Numbered from the stretch's first letter, positions 44,513 through 53,807 are shown. The stretch: 64,000 nucleotides of DNA from UBA7803 sp963822255 (GCA_963822255.1 CAWGGV010000001.1:248001-312000); one strand, 5' to 3'. Notes: generated by a model not told the origin, from the sequence alone. Made by a program: numbers and translations.

Positions 44513-44559
44513 GGCAATTCGCGAGGCGAATTGCTTAGCTGATTGCGAAGCAATCAGCC
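44513..44559. repeat. Double-hairpin mini-element, copy 2
   Basis: The best-preserved copy, 47 bp: GCAATTCGC-GAG-GCGAATTGC, spacer TTA, GCTGATTGC-GAA-GCAATCAGC, all pairs perfect. It splits the transposase reading frame between LDG and VY. Confidence 0.8.
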
Positions 44560-44793
44560 GTATATACGCTGGAGCAGAACGGACCGCGATTCCATCGCAT
44601 CGGTGCACCCGACGCGCGGAGCCTCGAGCGCCTCCTCAATCGGCTCGTCCGGCGCATCGTGCGCAGACTCACCCGCGACGGGCTCCTGATCGAAGACCCT
44701 GAACAGCCCTGGCTCGACCTGGAGCCCTCGACACGCTGGATCATCTGAACGCCGCCTCCATCCGCTACCGTATAGCGGTGGGACAGGGCGCCG

Positions 44794-44828
44794 CTCCGAA
44801 GCAATGCCACGTTGAAATTCTTATCCAC
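44794..44828. repeat. IS91-type element terminus, copy 2
   Basis: Same 35 bp as 35932-35967 with one substitution (TTCTTATCCAC versus TTCCTATCCAC). Followed directly by the yrhK-downstream sequence that forms direct repeat copy B. Confidence 0.65.
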
Positions 44829-44834
44829 GGCAGT

Positions 44835-44963
44835 CGGTAAAGCTGGCTTCGGCCCCGCTAGCTCTCCCAGCGATTCTCCGGAACGCGCTGCAGGTGGATG
44901 TGGCTGGCAAGGCGGATGGTCGGCCGGATCAGGAACTGGAAGCTGCCGAGCACGAACAGCCAC
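44835..44963. repeat. Direct repeat copy B, right edge of island
   Basis: About 129 bp nearly identical to 31624-31753. Here the sequence continues into the complete yrhK-type gene, so this is the original copy and the other is the duplicate. Confidence 0.9.
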
Positions 44964-45130
44964 GTTCCGGTCTCTGCCCAATCGGGCGAGAGAAACATGA
45001 TGCTGCCGACGAGAAACCAGATGGCGATCAGGAAATCGTTGACGATGCTCGCGAACTCGTAGCGGCGTTTGATCACGATCTGGTCGTGACCGAGGGCGAT
45101 GGTGATCGGGTTGCCGAGAGGGTTGTCCAT
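44858..45130 (-). CDS. YrhK-domain membrane protein
   Basis: 90 residues from MDNPLGNPIT, with two hydrophobic segments: IVNDFLIAIWFLVGSIMFL and GTWLFVLGSFQFLIRPTIRL, the hallmark of the YrhK domain. Function unknown; the domain is often linked to membrane stress or metal response. A longer start 20 codons upstream exists but lacks family sequence. Its last 32 codons are duplicated at the other edge of the island. Confidence 0.8.
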   Translation of the reverse strand: MDNPLGNPITIALGHDQIVIKRRYEFASIVNDFLIAIWFLVGSIMFLSPDWAETGTWLFVLGSFQFLIRPTIRLASHIHLQRVPENRWES

Positions 45131-45216
45131 GGCCCCATGATAGCCGCTGGCCGGGAAGGCTTCATGCCGCTCATGGGCTATCATCGGCAACTTCGGCGAA
45201 CCACGGGAGGTGATCC

Positions 45217-46416
45217 ATGGGGCTCAGGGGCGACGCGGCCATTGTGGGATTTGCGGAGTATCCGCACCAGCGCAAATACGATGGGCCCGGAAAATTCACC
45301 CTCGAGCAGTGGGCGGAGCTTGCGGCCCTGGGCCTCGCGGATGCCGGACTCGAAGCCCGGCACATTGATGGCCTGGTGTGCTCAGACATCCGTGAGGCGG
45401 GCATGTTCACCCCGGCCACCGTGGTGGAATACCTCGGTCAGCCGGTGAACTTCGCCGAGCGCATCGACCTCGGCGGTGCCACCGCGGTGGGGATGGTGTG
45501 GCGAGCGGCGGCCGCGATCGAGCTCGGCATCTGTGAGGTGGTGGTGTGCGCGCTGCCGTCCCTGCCGATCCCCGCTGACCCGCGGCCGCGTCCCATGGAT
45601 CCCCGGGTGTTCTTCCAGGCCTCGAGCCCCAACTGGGGGTCGCCCCAGGCCGAGTTCGAGATTCCCTACGGCAACCTGGCGCAGAACGCGGGGTACGCGA
45701 TGATCGCCCAGCGCTACGCTGCCGAATACGGCTACGACCCCGCGGCCATGGCGCGGCTGGTGGTGGATCAGCGCAGCAACGGGGCGCTCAATCCCCACGC
45801 CGCGTTCCATGGCCGGCCGGTAACCGTCGAGGACGTGCTCGGCAGCAAGCTCATCGCCGATCCTCTGCGTATGCTCGAGATCGTGATGCCGGTGGCGGGC
45901 GGCGGCGCCGTGGTAGTCGCGAGCCGCGAAGTGGCCGAGCGTTGCCGCCACCGGGGTGCCTACGTCGCCGGCTTCGGTGAGCACCTCACCATCAAGACGC
46001 CCACCTACGCCGAGGACATGTGCCGCACACCGGTCGGTCCCGCGTCGCAGCAGGCGTTCGCCATGGCCGGCGTCGGTCCGCGCGACGTGAACGCGGCCGA
46101 GATCTACGACTGTTACACCATCACCGTGCTGCTGACCCTAGAGGACGCCGGATTCTGTGGCAAGGGAGAAGGCATGGCGTTCATTCGCGAGCACTCGTTC
46201 GGCTTCGACGGTGACTTCCCGCTGAACACCCACGGCGGCCAGCTCGGCATGGGACAGGCGGGGCTCGCCGGCGGCATGACTCACGTGGTGGAGGCGGCCC
46301 GGCAGATCATGGGGCGCGCCAACGATCGCCAGGTGAAGGGCTGCGACACGGTCTACGTTTCCGGGACCGGAGGGGTCATGAGCGAGCAGAGCGCCTTGAT
46401 TCTGCGGGGAGGCTGA
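45217..46416 (+). CDS. Thiolase-fold (SCP-x/Ltp2-like) protein
   Basis: 399 residues of the thiolase superfamily. The nucleophilic Cys position of true thiolases is occupied by a GGATAVGMV-type stretch without cysteine. The downstream AAEIYDCYTITVLLTLED and LNTHGGQLGMGQAGLAGG carry Tyr and His positions used by Ltp2-type retro-aldolases. Together with the DUF35 gene 2 bp downstream this suggests a two-subunit aldolase for CoA-thioester side-chain cleavage, as in steroid degradation. GGGAGGTG precedes the ATG. Substrate inferred, not shown. Confidence 0.88.
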   Translation: MGLRGDAAIVGFAEYPHQRKYDGPGKFTLEQWAELAALGLADAGLEARHIDGLVCSDIREAGMFTPATVVEYLGQPVNFAERIDLGGATAVGMVWRAAAAIELGICEVVVCALPSLPIPADPRPRPMDPRVFFQASSPNWGSPQAEFEIPYGNLAQNAGYAMIAQRYAAEYGYDPAAMARLVVDQRSNGALNPHAAFHGRPVTVEDVLGSKLIADPLRMLEIVMPVAGGGAVVVASREVAERCRHRGAYVAGFGEHLTIKTPTYAEDMCRTPVGPASQQAFAMAGVGPRDVNAAEIYDCYTITVLLTLEDAGFCGKGEGMAFIREHSFGFDGDFPLNTHGGQLGMGQAGLAGGMTHVVEAARQIMGRANDRQVKGCDTVYVSGTGGVMSEQSALILRGG

Positions 46417-46418
46417 GC

Positions 46419-46829
46419 ATGGAACTGGAAAGGCCCCTGCCGCTTGCAACTCCGCTGACCGCGCCGTACTGGCAGGGGTTACGCGAAGGCCGGATCCGCC
46501 TGCAGCGCTGTCGGAACTGCGATGGCTGGGTGTTCTACCCGCGCAATCGCTGCAACCACTGTCTTTCCGCCGCCCTCGAATGGCGTGACGTCGACGGCAC
46601 GGCAACGCTGTACACGTTCACCATCGCGCGTCAGGCGACAGCGCCGCATTTCGTCGATGACGTCCCTCAGCGGCTGGCGGTGGTGGAGCTGACAGAAGGT
46701 GTTCGGCTGACGTCCACCCTGGTGAACGTGGATGACGCGGACATCCGCATCGGTATGCCGCTCAGGCCGGTGTTCGACACCGTCTCCGACGAGGTGACCC
46801 TGCTGCGCTTCGAGCCGCGGCCGGGATAG
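46419..46829 (+). CDS. DUF35/OB-fold zinc-ribbon partner protein
   Basis: 136 residues: a zinc ribbon with CRNC and CNHC (in LQRCRNCDGW and NRCNHCL), then an OB-fold (TATLYTFTIARQATAPHF). These DUF35 proteins bind and activate thiolase-fold enzymes, for example ChsH2 with Ltp2 in steroid side-chain degradation. Separated from the thiolase-fold gene by 2 bp, so the two are surely co-expressed. Confidence 0.92.
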   Translation: MELERPLPLATPLTAPYWQGLREGRIRLQRCRNCDGWVFYPRNRCNHCLSAALEWRDVDGTATLYTFTIARQATAPHFVDDVPQRLAVVELTEGVRLTSTLVNVDDADIRIGMPLRPVFDTVSDEVTLLRFEPRPG

Positions 46830-46850
46830 CCGCTCGGCGGATGCGGACGG

Positions 46851-49278
46851 TCATCCGACGGCGCCGCTGGCGAAGGCGTCGGCAACTTCCGCTTCGGTCA
46901 GGCCGAGATACTCGGTGAGCACCTGATAGCTGTGCTCACCGATGCACGGCGCGGGGCCACGCGGCCCGTTGTCGTAACCGTGAATCCGGTACTGGTGCCC
47001 GGCGTACGGAATGTGCCCCATCTCCGGATGCTCGTGATACCGGTAAAACCGGCGATGGCGGTACTGCGGGTCCGACAGCAGATCGCTGCTGCGCTGGACC
47101 ATGCCGGCGGGCACGCCGGCTGCGGTCAACCGTTCGAACACCTGCCGCCGGCTTCTCGAGCGCGTCCAGGCGGAGATGCCGCTGTCGATCTCGTCGTGGC
47201 GCTGCCGTCGCGCCTGGTGACTTGCCAGGCTCGCGTCGGCCGCCCACTCCGAGTTGCCCAGCACCGAGCACAGTGCCCGCCACTGCGGCTCGGTTTCGAC
47301 GGCGATCGCGCACCAGTCGTCTTCCCCGTCGCACGGATACACGCCCTGCGGCGCGAAGTAGCGGGAGCGGTTGCCCATGCGTGTGGCGGCGTAACCGTTC
47401 AGCTGATGGTCGAGCATCTCGGGGCCGAGAAACTGCAGCGCCGTTTCGATCTGCGCCACGTCGATGTAACAGCCCTGACCCGTACGCCGACGGTGGTCCA
47501 GGGCGGCCGCGAGGAGCAGCGAGACGAAGCGCGGCGCAATGGTGTCCGTATAAGCGACCCAGGGCGCCGACGGCGGTAGATCCGCCCAGCCGGTCACCTC
47601 GTAGAAGCCCGCGATGGCTGCGGCATGGTAGCCGTAGCCTGCCAGAGCGGCGGCCGGCCCCGTCTGCCCCATCAGGCAGGTGCTGATCATGATCAGCCCG
47701 GGGTTCAGCCGTCTGACCTCGGCGTATTCGAGACCCATCCGTTCGATGGCGCCCGGCGCAAAGCTCTCGATGAACACGTCCGACGCCGCGATCAACCGTT
47801 TCGCGAGCGCGATGCCTGGCTCGGTCTTCAGATTCAACGTCAGGCTGCGCTTCGAGGTATTGAAGTCGCCGAAGAACTGCGAGCGGTTCCAGCCCCGTTC
47901 CCCGTCCTTGAACGGCATGCCGCCCCTGAGCACGTCGGGGCGGCCCTCGGACTCGACGCGGACCACGTCGGCGCCGTGATCGGCGAGAAACTTCGACGAA
48001 ATCGGACCGACGCCCACCCACGCGAAGTCCGCGACCCGAACGCCCGCGAACGGCAACAGGTGGTCCGGCGCGAGCGGTTCCCGTTCGCGCTCTGCGTTGC
48101 AACACTCCCCGCGGATCTGCTCGCCGTGCTCGTCGAGGCGCGGCGCGGGCCGGCGGATCGACAGCCTGAAGCCGTCGGGCTTCGCCCACAGCCCGGGAGC
48201 CTTCACCTCGGCGCCCCCGGCCAGTTTCAGCGGATGCCAGTACTCGCGCTGCACCAGATGGGTCAGCTCGAGCAACTCCGGCAAGGTGTTGACGGGCGCG
48301 AGCGCCGCATCCACCCGCAACCCCAGCTCGAACAGTTCCCGCTTGTCGTGAAGCGAGAAGAACGCGCGGCACAGACGCAAGCACTCCTCCAGCGTGATGG
48401 GCAGCTTCTCGGGGGTGAGCAGGTTGGCCTGGAACGCGTCCCAATCGATGCCACGAAACGATTCGTCCACCAGGCCGTCGGCAATGATCGCATCCGTGCA
48501 GCCGCGCAGCACCTGGCCCATGGGAATCGCCACCAGGTAGCCGTCTTTCGTCGGATGCACGAGCTGGGTATTGCCCACGCTCTGGGTGACGGCGGAGCCG
48601 GTGCGCTGGAAATCGAACCCCTGGATGGCCCAGGCATCCATGGCGTTCAAGCGTCGTCCAGGTCATGGCACATTGCGCACTGAGGTCGACGAACTGAGGC
48701 TCGCCGGTGCGCCGCAGGTTGGCGTGCGCGACCATAGCGGCCACGGCGGCCTCGGCGCCTGCGTGCCGCCACACCTGTGGAATGCTGATCCGGACGGGCG
48801 CTCGTTCCGGCGTGCCCTGCAGCGCGACCGGCCCGCCCATCGCGGCGATGGTCAGGTCGGCGGACGGCAGGCCGGCGAACGGACCGTCATCGCCGAAGGC
48901 GGTAAGACGGACGTGCACGATGCGCGCATTCAGCGAGGCGATGTCGCTCCGGGTCAGCGCCCAGGTGGCCTCGACCAGGCGGTCGGACTCGAACAGAAAG
49001 TCGGCGCGCCGGATCAGCTGGCGCAGCAGGGCCAGGTCCTCTGCGGCGTCCGGATCGACGACCACCGAGCGCTTGTTTCGATTGAACGCGGTGAATGGCA
49101 GGCTGGCGTCGGCCAGGCCGCGTTCCAGCAACGGCGCCACATGCCGCGCCGACGCTCCGCCCGGCGGCTCCACCTTGATGACGTCGGCACCGAGATCGCC
49201 GAGCAACATCGGGCCGATCTCGCCGCGCTCATCGGTGAAATCCAGCACTACGTAGGGATCCAGGGCTCCCGATGCCAT
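46851..49278 (-). pseudogene. Two-domain CaiB/BaiF (type III) CoA-transferase with one frameshift
   Basis: Starts MASGALDPYVVLDFTDERGE at 49278. The first ~205 residues include LLGDLGADVIKVEPPGGASA and RNKRSVVVDPDAAEDLALLR. Near 48655 the frame shifts by one base between WT(T) and LNAMDAWAIQGFDFQRTGS. The remainder, including a second complete CaiB-like domain (FADHGADVVRVESEGRPDV-type motif, then NRSQFFGDFNTSKRSLTLNL), is intact to 46851. Rejoined length is about 808 residues, a tandem double-domain enzyme that would move CoA between acyl acids. A single indel in otherwise conserved sequence may be a recent mutation or a sequence error. Confidence 0.82.
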
Positions 49279-49458
49279 GTTCGCTCCTGCAGAAGACGAG
49301 AACGTCGCGATGAAACGCCTACAGGATGGCATTGCTCGCACCTGGTGAGAAGCACGCGGGCGGGCATACGCCCGAGCCGCGTCGCGGCGCGGAGATGCGC
49401 GTCTCAGAACGCCGCTCCGCGCTGGCTATACTTGCCGAGCAGTCCCAGGACGTTCGCC

Positions 49459-50298
49459 ATGTCCAATCTCGCCGAGAAGATTCAGCAGGAGCTCACCAGC
49501 GCGGTCGACGCAGATCAGCTGGAGCTTCCGACCCTGCCGGAGGTCGCGCTCAAGATCCGCGATGCGGCTCAGGATCCCGACGTGTCGGCGCCGGCCCTGG
49601 CCCGGGTCATCGCCGAGGACCCGGCGATCGCCGTACGCATGATCAAGATCGCCAACTCGCCCCTGTACCGGGCTTCCCAGACCATCGTCGACCTGAACCT
49701 GGCGGTCAGCCGTATCGGCGTCGAGTCGGCGGCCAACATGGCCGCGGCCATCGCCATGAGGCAGCTGTTCCAGGCCACCATGGACATCGTCGATCGCAAG
49801 CTGCGCCAGGTGTGGAAGCAGGCCGGTGAGGTGGCGGGCATCAGCGCGGTGCTGGCCAAGAGCTTCACCCGGCTGCGCGCGGACCACGCGGCGCTGGCCG
49901 GTCTCACTCACCTGATCGGCGTGCTGCCGATCCTGTCGTGGGTCGAGGACCACCCCAACCTGCTCTGCGACAGCATGACCCTCGACCGGGTGATCGACGC
50001 GGCGCATCCGGCCATCGGCACCATCATCCTGCGGAGCTGGGGCTTTCCCGAGGACGTGGCCCGGGTACCCGCTCTGTACACCAACTTCGAGCGCCAGAGC
50101 GACACCGCCGATTACGTGGACGTCGTCATGGTGGCGAATCTCCAGACCCTGGTCGGCACCAGGCACCCCTTCACCGAGCTCGACTGGACGAACATCCAGG
50201 CGTTCGGCAATCTGGGCCTCGACCCCATCACCGAGTCCAGCGAGATCGAAGGCTACGAGGAAGATCTGGCGGCCGCCAAGGAAGCGTTCGCCGTCTGA
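49459..50298 (+). CDS. HDOD-domain signalling protein
   Basis: 279 residues. LELPTLPEVALKIRDAAQDP, then ALARVIAEDPAIAVRMIKIA and NSPLYRASQTIVDLNLAVSR, is the HDOD core. HDOD proteins keep the HD-like fold but usually lack the catalytic His-Asp pair and act in signalling (for example motility or biofilm control). No extra GGDEF/EAL domain is attached. Starts at ATG 49459; the open frame upstream is antisense to the CoA-transferase. Likely monocistronic. Confidence 0.9.
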   Translation: MSNLAEKIQQELTSAVDADQLELPTLPEVALKIRDAAQDPDVSAPALARVIAEDPAIAVRMIKIANSPLYRASQTIVDLNLAVSRIGVESAANMAAAIAMRQLFQATMDIVDRKLRQVWKQAGEVAGISAVLAKSFTRLRADHAALAGLTHLIGVLPILSWVEDHPNLLCDSMTLDRVIDAAHPAIGTIILRSWGFPEDVARVPALYTNFERQSDTADYVDVVMVANLQTLVGTRHPFTELDWTNIQAFGNLGLDPITESSEIEGYEEDLAAAKEAFAV

Positions 50299-50394
50299 GG
50301 CCTCGTCACATCCAGAGCGGGACCGCCACGCCCATCGTCACGCTCGGCCCATGAGCGTACACTCGAATCCTCGGAAGGAACGGGGGGTTTCGCC

Positions 50395-51162
50395 ATGGCC
50401 GGAGCATTCGCCCTACTGTACGGTATCCTGTGCTACGCGGTCTTCTTCCTCACCTTTCTCTACTCCATCGCTTTCGTCGGTAATCTGCAGCTTGAAGTAC
50501 CGGGGCTGGCACCGTGGGTACCCCGCAGCATCGACGCCGGCGGGCCCGCCTCGAGCCTGTCTCTGGCGCTGCTGATCGACGGGCTTCTCATGGCGTTGTT
50601 CGCGATTCAGCACACAGTGATGGCGCGGCCCGGCTTCAAGGCCGCGTGGACGCGCGTGGTACCTGCCAGCATCGAGCGCAGCACCTACGTGCTGCTGTCT
50701 TCCCTGGCGCTGGTTCTGCTGTTCTGGCAGTGGCGTCCCATCGCGTATTTCGTGTGGAGCTTCCAGCCGGGCACGCTGGGTTTCATGCTGCTGAACGGGC
50801 TGTTCTGGTTCGGCTGGCTGTTCGTGCTGCTGTCCACCTTCATGATCGATCACCTGCATCTGTTCGGGCTGAAGCAGGCTTCCAGCGTCCTGGCGAGCCA
50901 CCCGCCGCCCAGCATGCGATTCATGACGCCCGGCTTCTACCGCTTCGTTCGTCACCCGATCATGCTCGGGTTCATCGTCGCGTTCTGGGCGACACCGGCG
51001 ATGACGGTGGGGCACCTGTATTTCGCCGTCGTCACGACGCTCTACATCATCGTGGCGCTGAAATTCGAGGAGCGCGACCTGGTGACGGAGCTCGGCGATG
51101 CCTACGTGCAGTACCGGGAGGAGGTCCGGATGATCGTGCCGATTCCGCGGCGGCGGCCATAG
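50395..51162 (+). CDS. MddA/NnrU-like integral membrane methyltransferase
   Basis: 255 residues with six or so helices. The C-terminal FYRFVRHPIMLGFIVAFWAT and IVALKFEERDLVTELGDAYV match isoprenylcysteine-methyltransferase-type membrane enzymes (cofactor pocket RHP and the E-E pair). AIQHTVMARPGFK and DHLHLFGLKQA are typical of MddA, which methylates methanethiol to dimethyl sulfide. The assignment to MddA rather than the NnrU group is likely but not proved. Confidence 0.83.
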   Translation: MAGAFALLYGILCYAVFFLTFLYSIAFVGNLQLEVPGLAPWVPRSIDAGGPASSLSLALLIDGLLMALFAIQHTVMARPGFKAAWTRVVPASIERSTYVLLSSLALVLLFWQWRPIAYFVWSFQPGTLGFMLLNGLFWFGWLFVLLSTFMIDHLHLFGLKQASSVLASHPPPSMRFMTPGFYRFVRHPIMLGFIVAFWATPAMTVGHLYFAVVTTLYIIVALKFEERDLVTELGDAYVQYREEVRMIVPIPRRRP

Positions 51163-51302
51163 CGACGGCATCCGTCACTGGCGCCGCATGACGCTGCACC
51201 GGCGGGCGCTTCGCAGTGCCCGCATCCGGCTAGGTACTTTCCCGTCTGGCCCGTCCCGGCAACTCATGGTTGCATGCCTGCTTTGCACCGTGGGAGAGCG
51301 GA

Positions 51303-52640
51303 ATGTCTGGTTTCGGAGCGAAGAAGCGGCTCGTAGGGATCGCCGCAGTCATCATCCTCGTACCACTCTCCGCCGTCCGGGCATGGGCCGTCCCCAGCTA
51401 CGCCCGGCAGACTCACCTGCCATGCAGCGGCTGTCATACCCGATTTCCGAAGCTGAACGCGTTCGGCCGGCAGTTCAAGCTGTCGGGCTACACGACATCC
51501 ACCGGAGACGGCATAAAGTCCCAGGGCGAGCAGGGCCAGGAAACGTTGAACCTCGCTGCGCTGCCGCCCATCTCTGCCATGTTCCAGACGGCGTTCACCG
51601 ATACCGCCGCGCGCGTACCCGGCACGCAGAACAACGACGTGCAGTTCCCGCAGCAGCTCAGTCTCTTTCTGGCGGGCCGCATCTCCGCCAAGGCCGGATC
51701 ATTCCTGCAGCTCACCTACAGCCAGGAAGATGACAAGTTCGGCATGGACAACGCCGACCTTCGCTACGCCGACTCGGCATCCCTGGCCGGGAAGCCTGTC
51801 ACCTGGGGTGTGACGGTAAACAACAACCCCACCGTGGAGGACCTCTGGAGCTCAACGCCTGCATGGGGCTTTCCCTGGAGCTCGCCGGATGCTGCACCCG
51901 GCCCGGCAGCCGGCACCCTGGTCGATGGCGGCCTGGCTCAGGACGCGCTCGGTGTCGGCGGTTATGCCATGTGGAACCAATCGTTATACGTGGCTGCCAC
52001 GCTGTACCGATCGGCTCACCTCGGGAGCACCGCACCCTCTCTGGACAGCGAAGCGACCATCGATACCGTCGCGCCTTACCTGCGGGCCGCGTGGCAACAT
52101 CAGTGGAACGCGAGTTATCTCGAATTCGGCGTCTACGGCTTGTGGACCGACCTGATTCCCCAGGGCGTAGAGGGCGCGACTGACAAATATCGCGACGTGG
52201 CGGTGGACTTCCAGTTCGAACGTGCCCTGGGCGGGGGACAGTTGACCCTCCACGGAACGGCCATATACGAGCGCCAGGAGCTGGATGCCACCCAGGCCGC
52301 CGGGGAGGCCGCCAATTCCAGCAACGACCTCGATACGGCACGCGCCGACGCCAGCTTCGGCAGAAACGCGTGGGAACTCACGCTCGGGCTGTTTTCCACC
52401 TGGGGCGACCGCGATACCCTGCTCTACGCACCGGCCGAAGTGGACGGCAGCGCCAACGGCAAGCCCGACAGCCGGGGATGGACCGCCCAGGCGGCCTGGT
52501 TCCCATGGCAGAACGTCCAGATGCTGCTCCAGTTCACCGGCTATGACCAATTCAATGGCGGGCAGAGCAACTACGACGGTTTCGGCCGTGACGCCTCCGA
52601 CAACAACACCCTGTTCCTCCAGGCCTGGTTCGCCTGGTAG
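51303..52640 (+). CDS. Cyc2-like outer-membrane porin-cytochrome
   Basis: 445 residues. Signal peptide to about residue 29 (VIILVPLSAVRAWA), then PSYARQTHLPCSGCHTRFP with a single CxxCH haem site at 41-45 and LNAFGRQFKLSGYTTS. The rest is beta-barrel-like: alternating strands, many aromatic girdle residues, and terminal LFLQAWFAW. This is the architecture of Cyc2, a fused monohaem cytochrome and ~16-strand porin that oxidises Fe(II) at the cell surface in some neutrophilic iron oxidisers. Here the electron donor is unknown; many Cyc2-like proteins in heterotrophs are untested. GGAGAG precedes the ATG. Confidence 0.8.
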   Translation: MSGFGAKKRLVGIAAVIILVPLSAVRAWAVPSYARQTHLPCSGCHTRFPKLNAFGRQFKLSGYTTSTGDGIKSQGEQGQETLNLAALPPISAMFQTAFTDTAARVPGTQNNDVQFPQQLSLFLAGRISAKAGSFLQLTYSQEDDKFGMDNADLRYADSASLAGKPVTWGVTVNNNPTVEDLWSSTPAWGFPWSSPDAAPGPAAGTLVDGGLAQDALGVGGYAMWNQSLYVAATLYRSAHLGSTAPSLDSEATIDTVAPYLRAAWQHQWNASYLEFGVYGLWTDLIPQGVEGATDKYRDVAVDFQFERALGGGQLTLHGTAIYERQELDATQAAGEAANSSNDLDTARADASFGRNAWELTLGLFSTWGDRDTLLYAPAEVDGSANGKPDSRGWTAQAAWFPWQNVQMLLQFTGYDQFNGGQSNYDGFGRDASDNNTLFLQAWFAW

Positions 52641-52706
52641 TCTACCGGGCAGGCTCTCCACGGGCCGCCAGTCGCGGCCCCGGCAGCCATGGCGCCCTCA
52701 GCGCCG

Positions 52707-53807
52707 CTACCCGGCCGCGCCGATCACCGCGCTTCGCGGTCCGAGGCTTTTGACCTCCGGCATCACCTGCGCCGCGAACAGCCCGAGGTTCCGCTCCGCT
52801 TCCGGATAATCCATGCCGCCGTAGGCGAAGTGGCACATCGTGCCCTGGGCGCCGATGGTGCGGTGGATGTGCTCGATCTTCTCGATGACCTGGGTCGGGG
52901 TTCCCCACGGCATGAGACGGACAAAGTCCGCCGCGGCACCGTCCGCGCTGCGCTTGCCGATGTGCTCGTGGATCTTCGAGTAGAACTCGTAGCCCCTGGT
53001 GTGCTCGAGATGGCCCGCCGTCATCTCGTAGTGCTGCATCACCGAATGGTAGTAACGTCCGATGTAACGGTACGCCATCTCCTCGGCGCGATCGGCGCTC
53101 TCGTCCACGAAGTAGAACCCGCCGCACAGGGGTGCCGGCGGCAGCGCGGCGTCGCCATGGTGCTCCGCCCACACGCGGTGATAGACGTCGAAGTCTTCCT
53201 TCACGGCTTCCCACGGCTTCTGTGGGATCACCAGCAGCCCGACGCCGAGCTTCGCCATGATGGGCATGGACTCGGGACTGACCGCGGCAGCGAACGTGCG
53301 GCCTCGAAAGCTCTTGAACGGCTTCGGCCGCACGTCGCGGCGCGGCTGCTGCACGAAGCGGCCGTCGAGCTCCACGCAGCCCCGTTCCAAGCCGGTAAGC
53401 ACGAGCTGGGCAGACTCCACGAAACGATCGCGGGACTCGTCCATCGGCACGCGAAAGCCATCGAACTCCACCCGGCCGAGCCCGCGGCCGATGCCGAGCA
53501 CCATGCGGCCGCCGGACAGGTTGTCGAGCATGGCCACCTCCTCGGTGACCCGGACCGGATCGTGCCAGGGCAGTACGATCACCATGGAACCGAGCTGCAC
53601 CCGGCTGGTGCGGCCGGCCATGTAGCTCAGGAACTGGGTGACGTCCGGCACCATGGTGTAGTCGGTGAAGTGGTGCTCCACGGACCACACCGAATCGAAA
53701 CCGAGCGGCTCGGCCATCCCGGCCAGCCGCAGCTCGTTGGCGTAGACCTCGTGGTCCGGGATGGGCTGCCCGAGATTCTGAAAAAGCGGTGCCAGTCCTA
53801 CATGCAT
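52707..53807 (-). CDS. LLM-class flavin-dependent oxidoreductase
   Basis: 366 residues of the bacterial luciferase-like family: GFDSVWSVEHHFTDYTMVPD, GSMVIVLPWHDPVRVTEEVA and LDNLSGGRMVLGIGRGLGRV are conserved. It uses FMN or F420 for monooxygenation; the substrate may be a hydrocarbon or a steroid/terpene degradation intermediate. The start MHVGLAPLF (53807) has GGAGG 8 nt upstream; codons beyond it lack family sequence. Confidence 0.92.
   Translation of the reverse strand: MHVGLAPLFQNLGQPIPDHEVYANELRLAGMAEPLGFDSVWSVEHHFTDYTMVPDVTQFLSYMAGRTSRVQLGSMVIVLPWHDPVRVTEEVAMLDNLSGGRMVLGIGRGLGRVEFDGFRVPMDESRDRFVESAQLVLTGLERGCVELDGRFVQQPRRDVRPKPFKSFRGRTFAAAVSPESMPIMAKLGVGLLVIPQKPWEAVKEDFDVYHRVWAEHHGDAALPPAPLCGGFYFVDESADRAEEMAYRYIGRYYHSVMQHYEMTAGHLEHTRGYEFYSKIHEHIGKRSADGAAADFVRLMPWGTPTQVIEKIEHIHRTIGAQGTMCHFAYGGMDYPEAERNLGLFAAQVMPEVKSLGPRSAVIGAAG

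Larger units (their letters stand above)
44483..44828 (+). mobile_element. Internally deleted second copy of the IS91-type element
   Basis: About 310 bp matching the middle of the transposase remnant at about 34880-35180 (from CTTGCACATGCTGATTCTGG through ACGCCGCCTCCATCCGCTAC). It then jumps to the 35-bp terminus at 44794-44828. Carries hairpin copy 2 at the same position as copy 1. No coding capacity. It abuts direct repeat copy B. Confidence 0.8.

Noticed and set aside
45217..46416. Calling the thiolase-fold gene acetyl-CoA acetyltransferase
   Set aside because: No cysteine in the expected nucleophile position and pairing with DUF35 fit a lipid-transfer/retro-aldolase type better.
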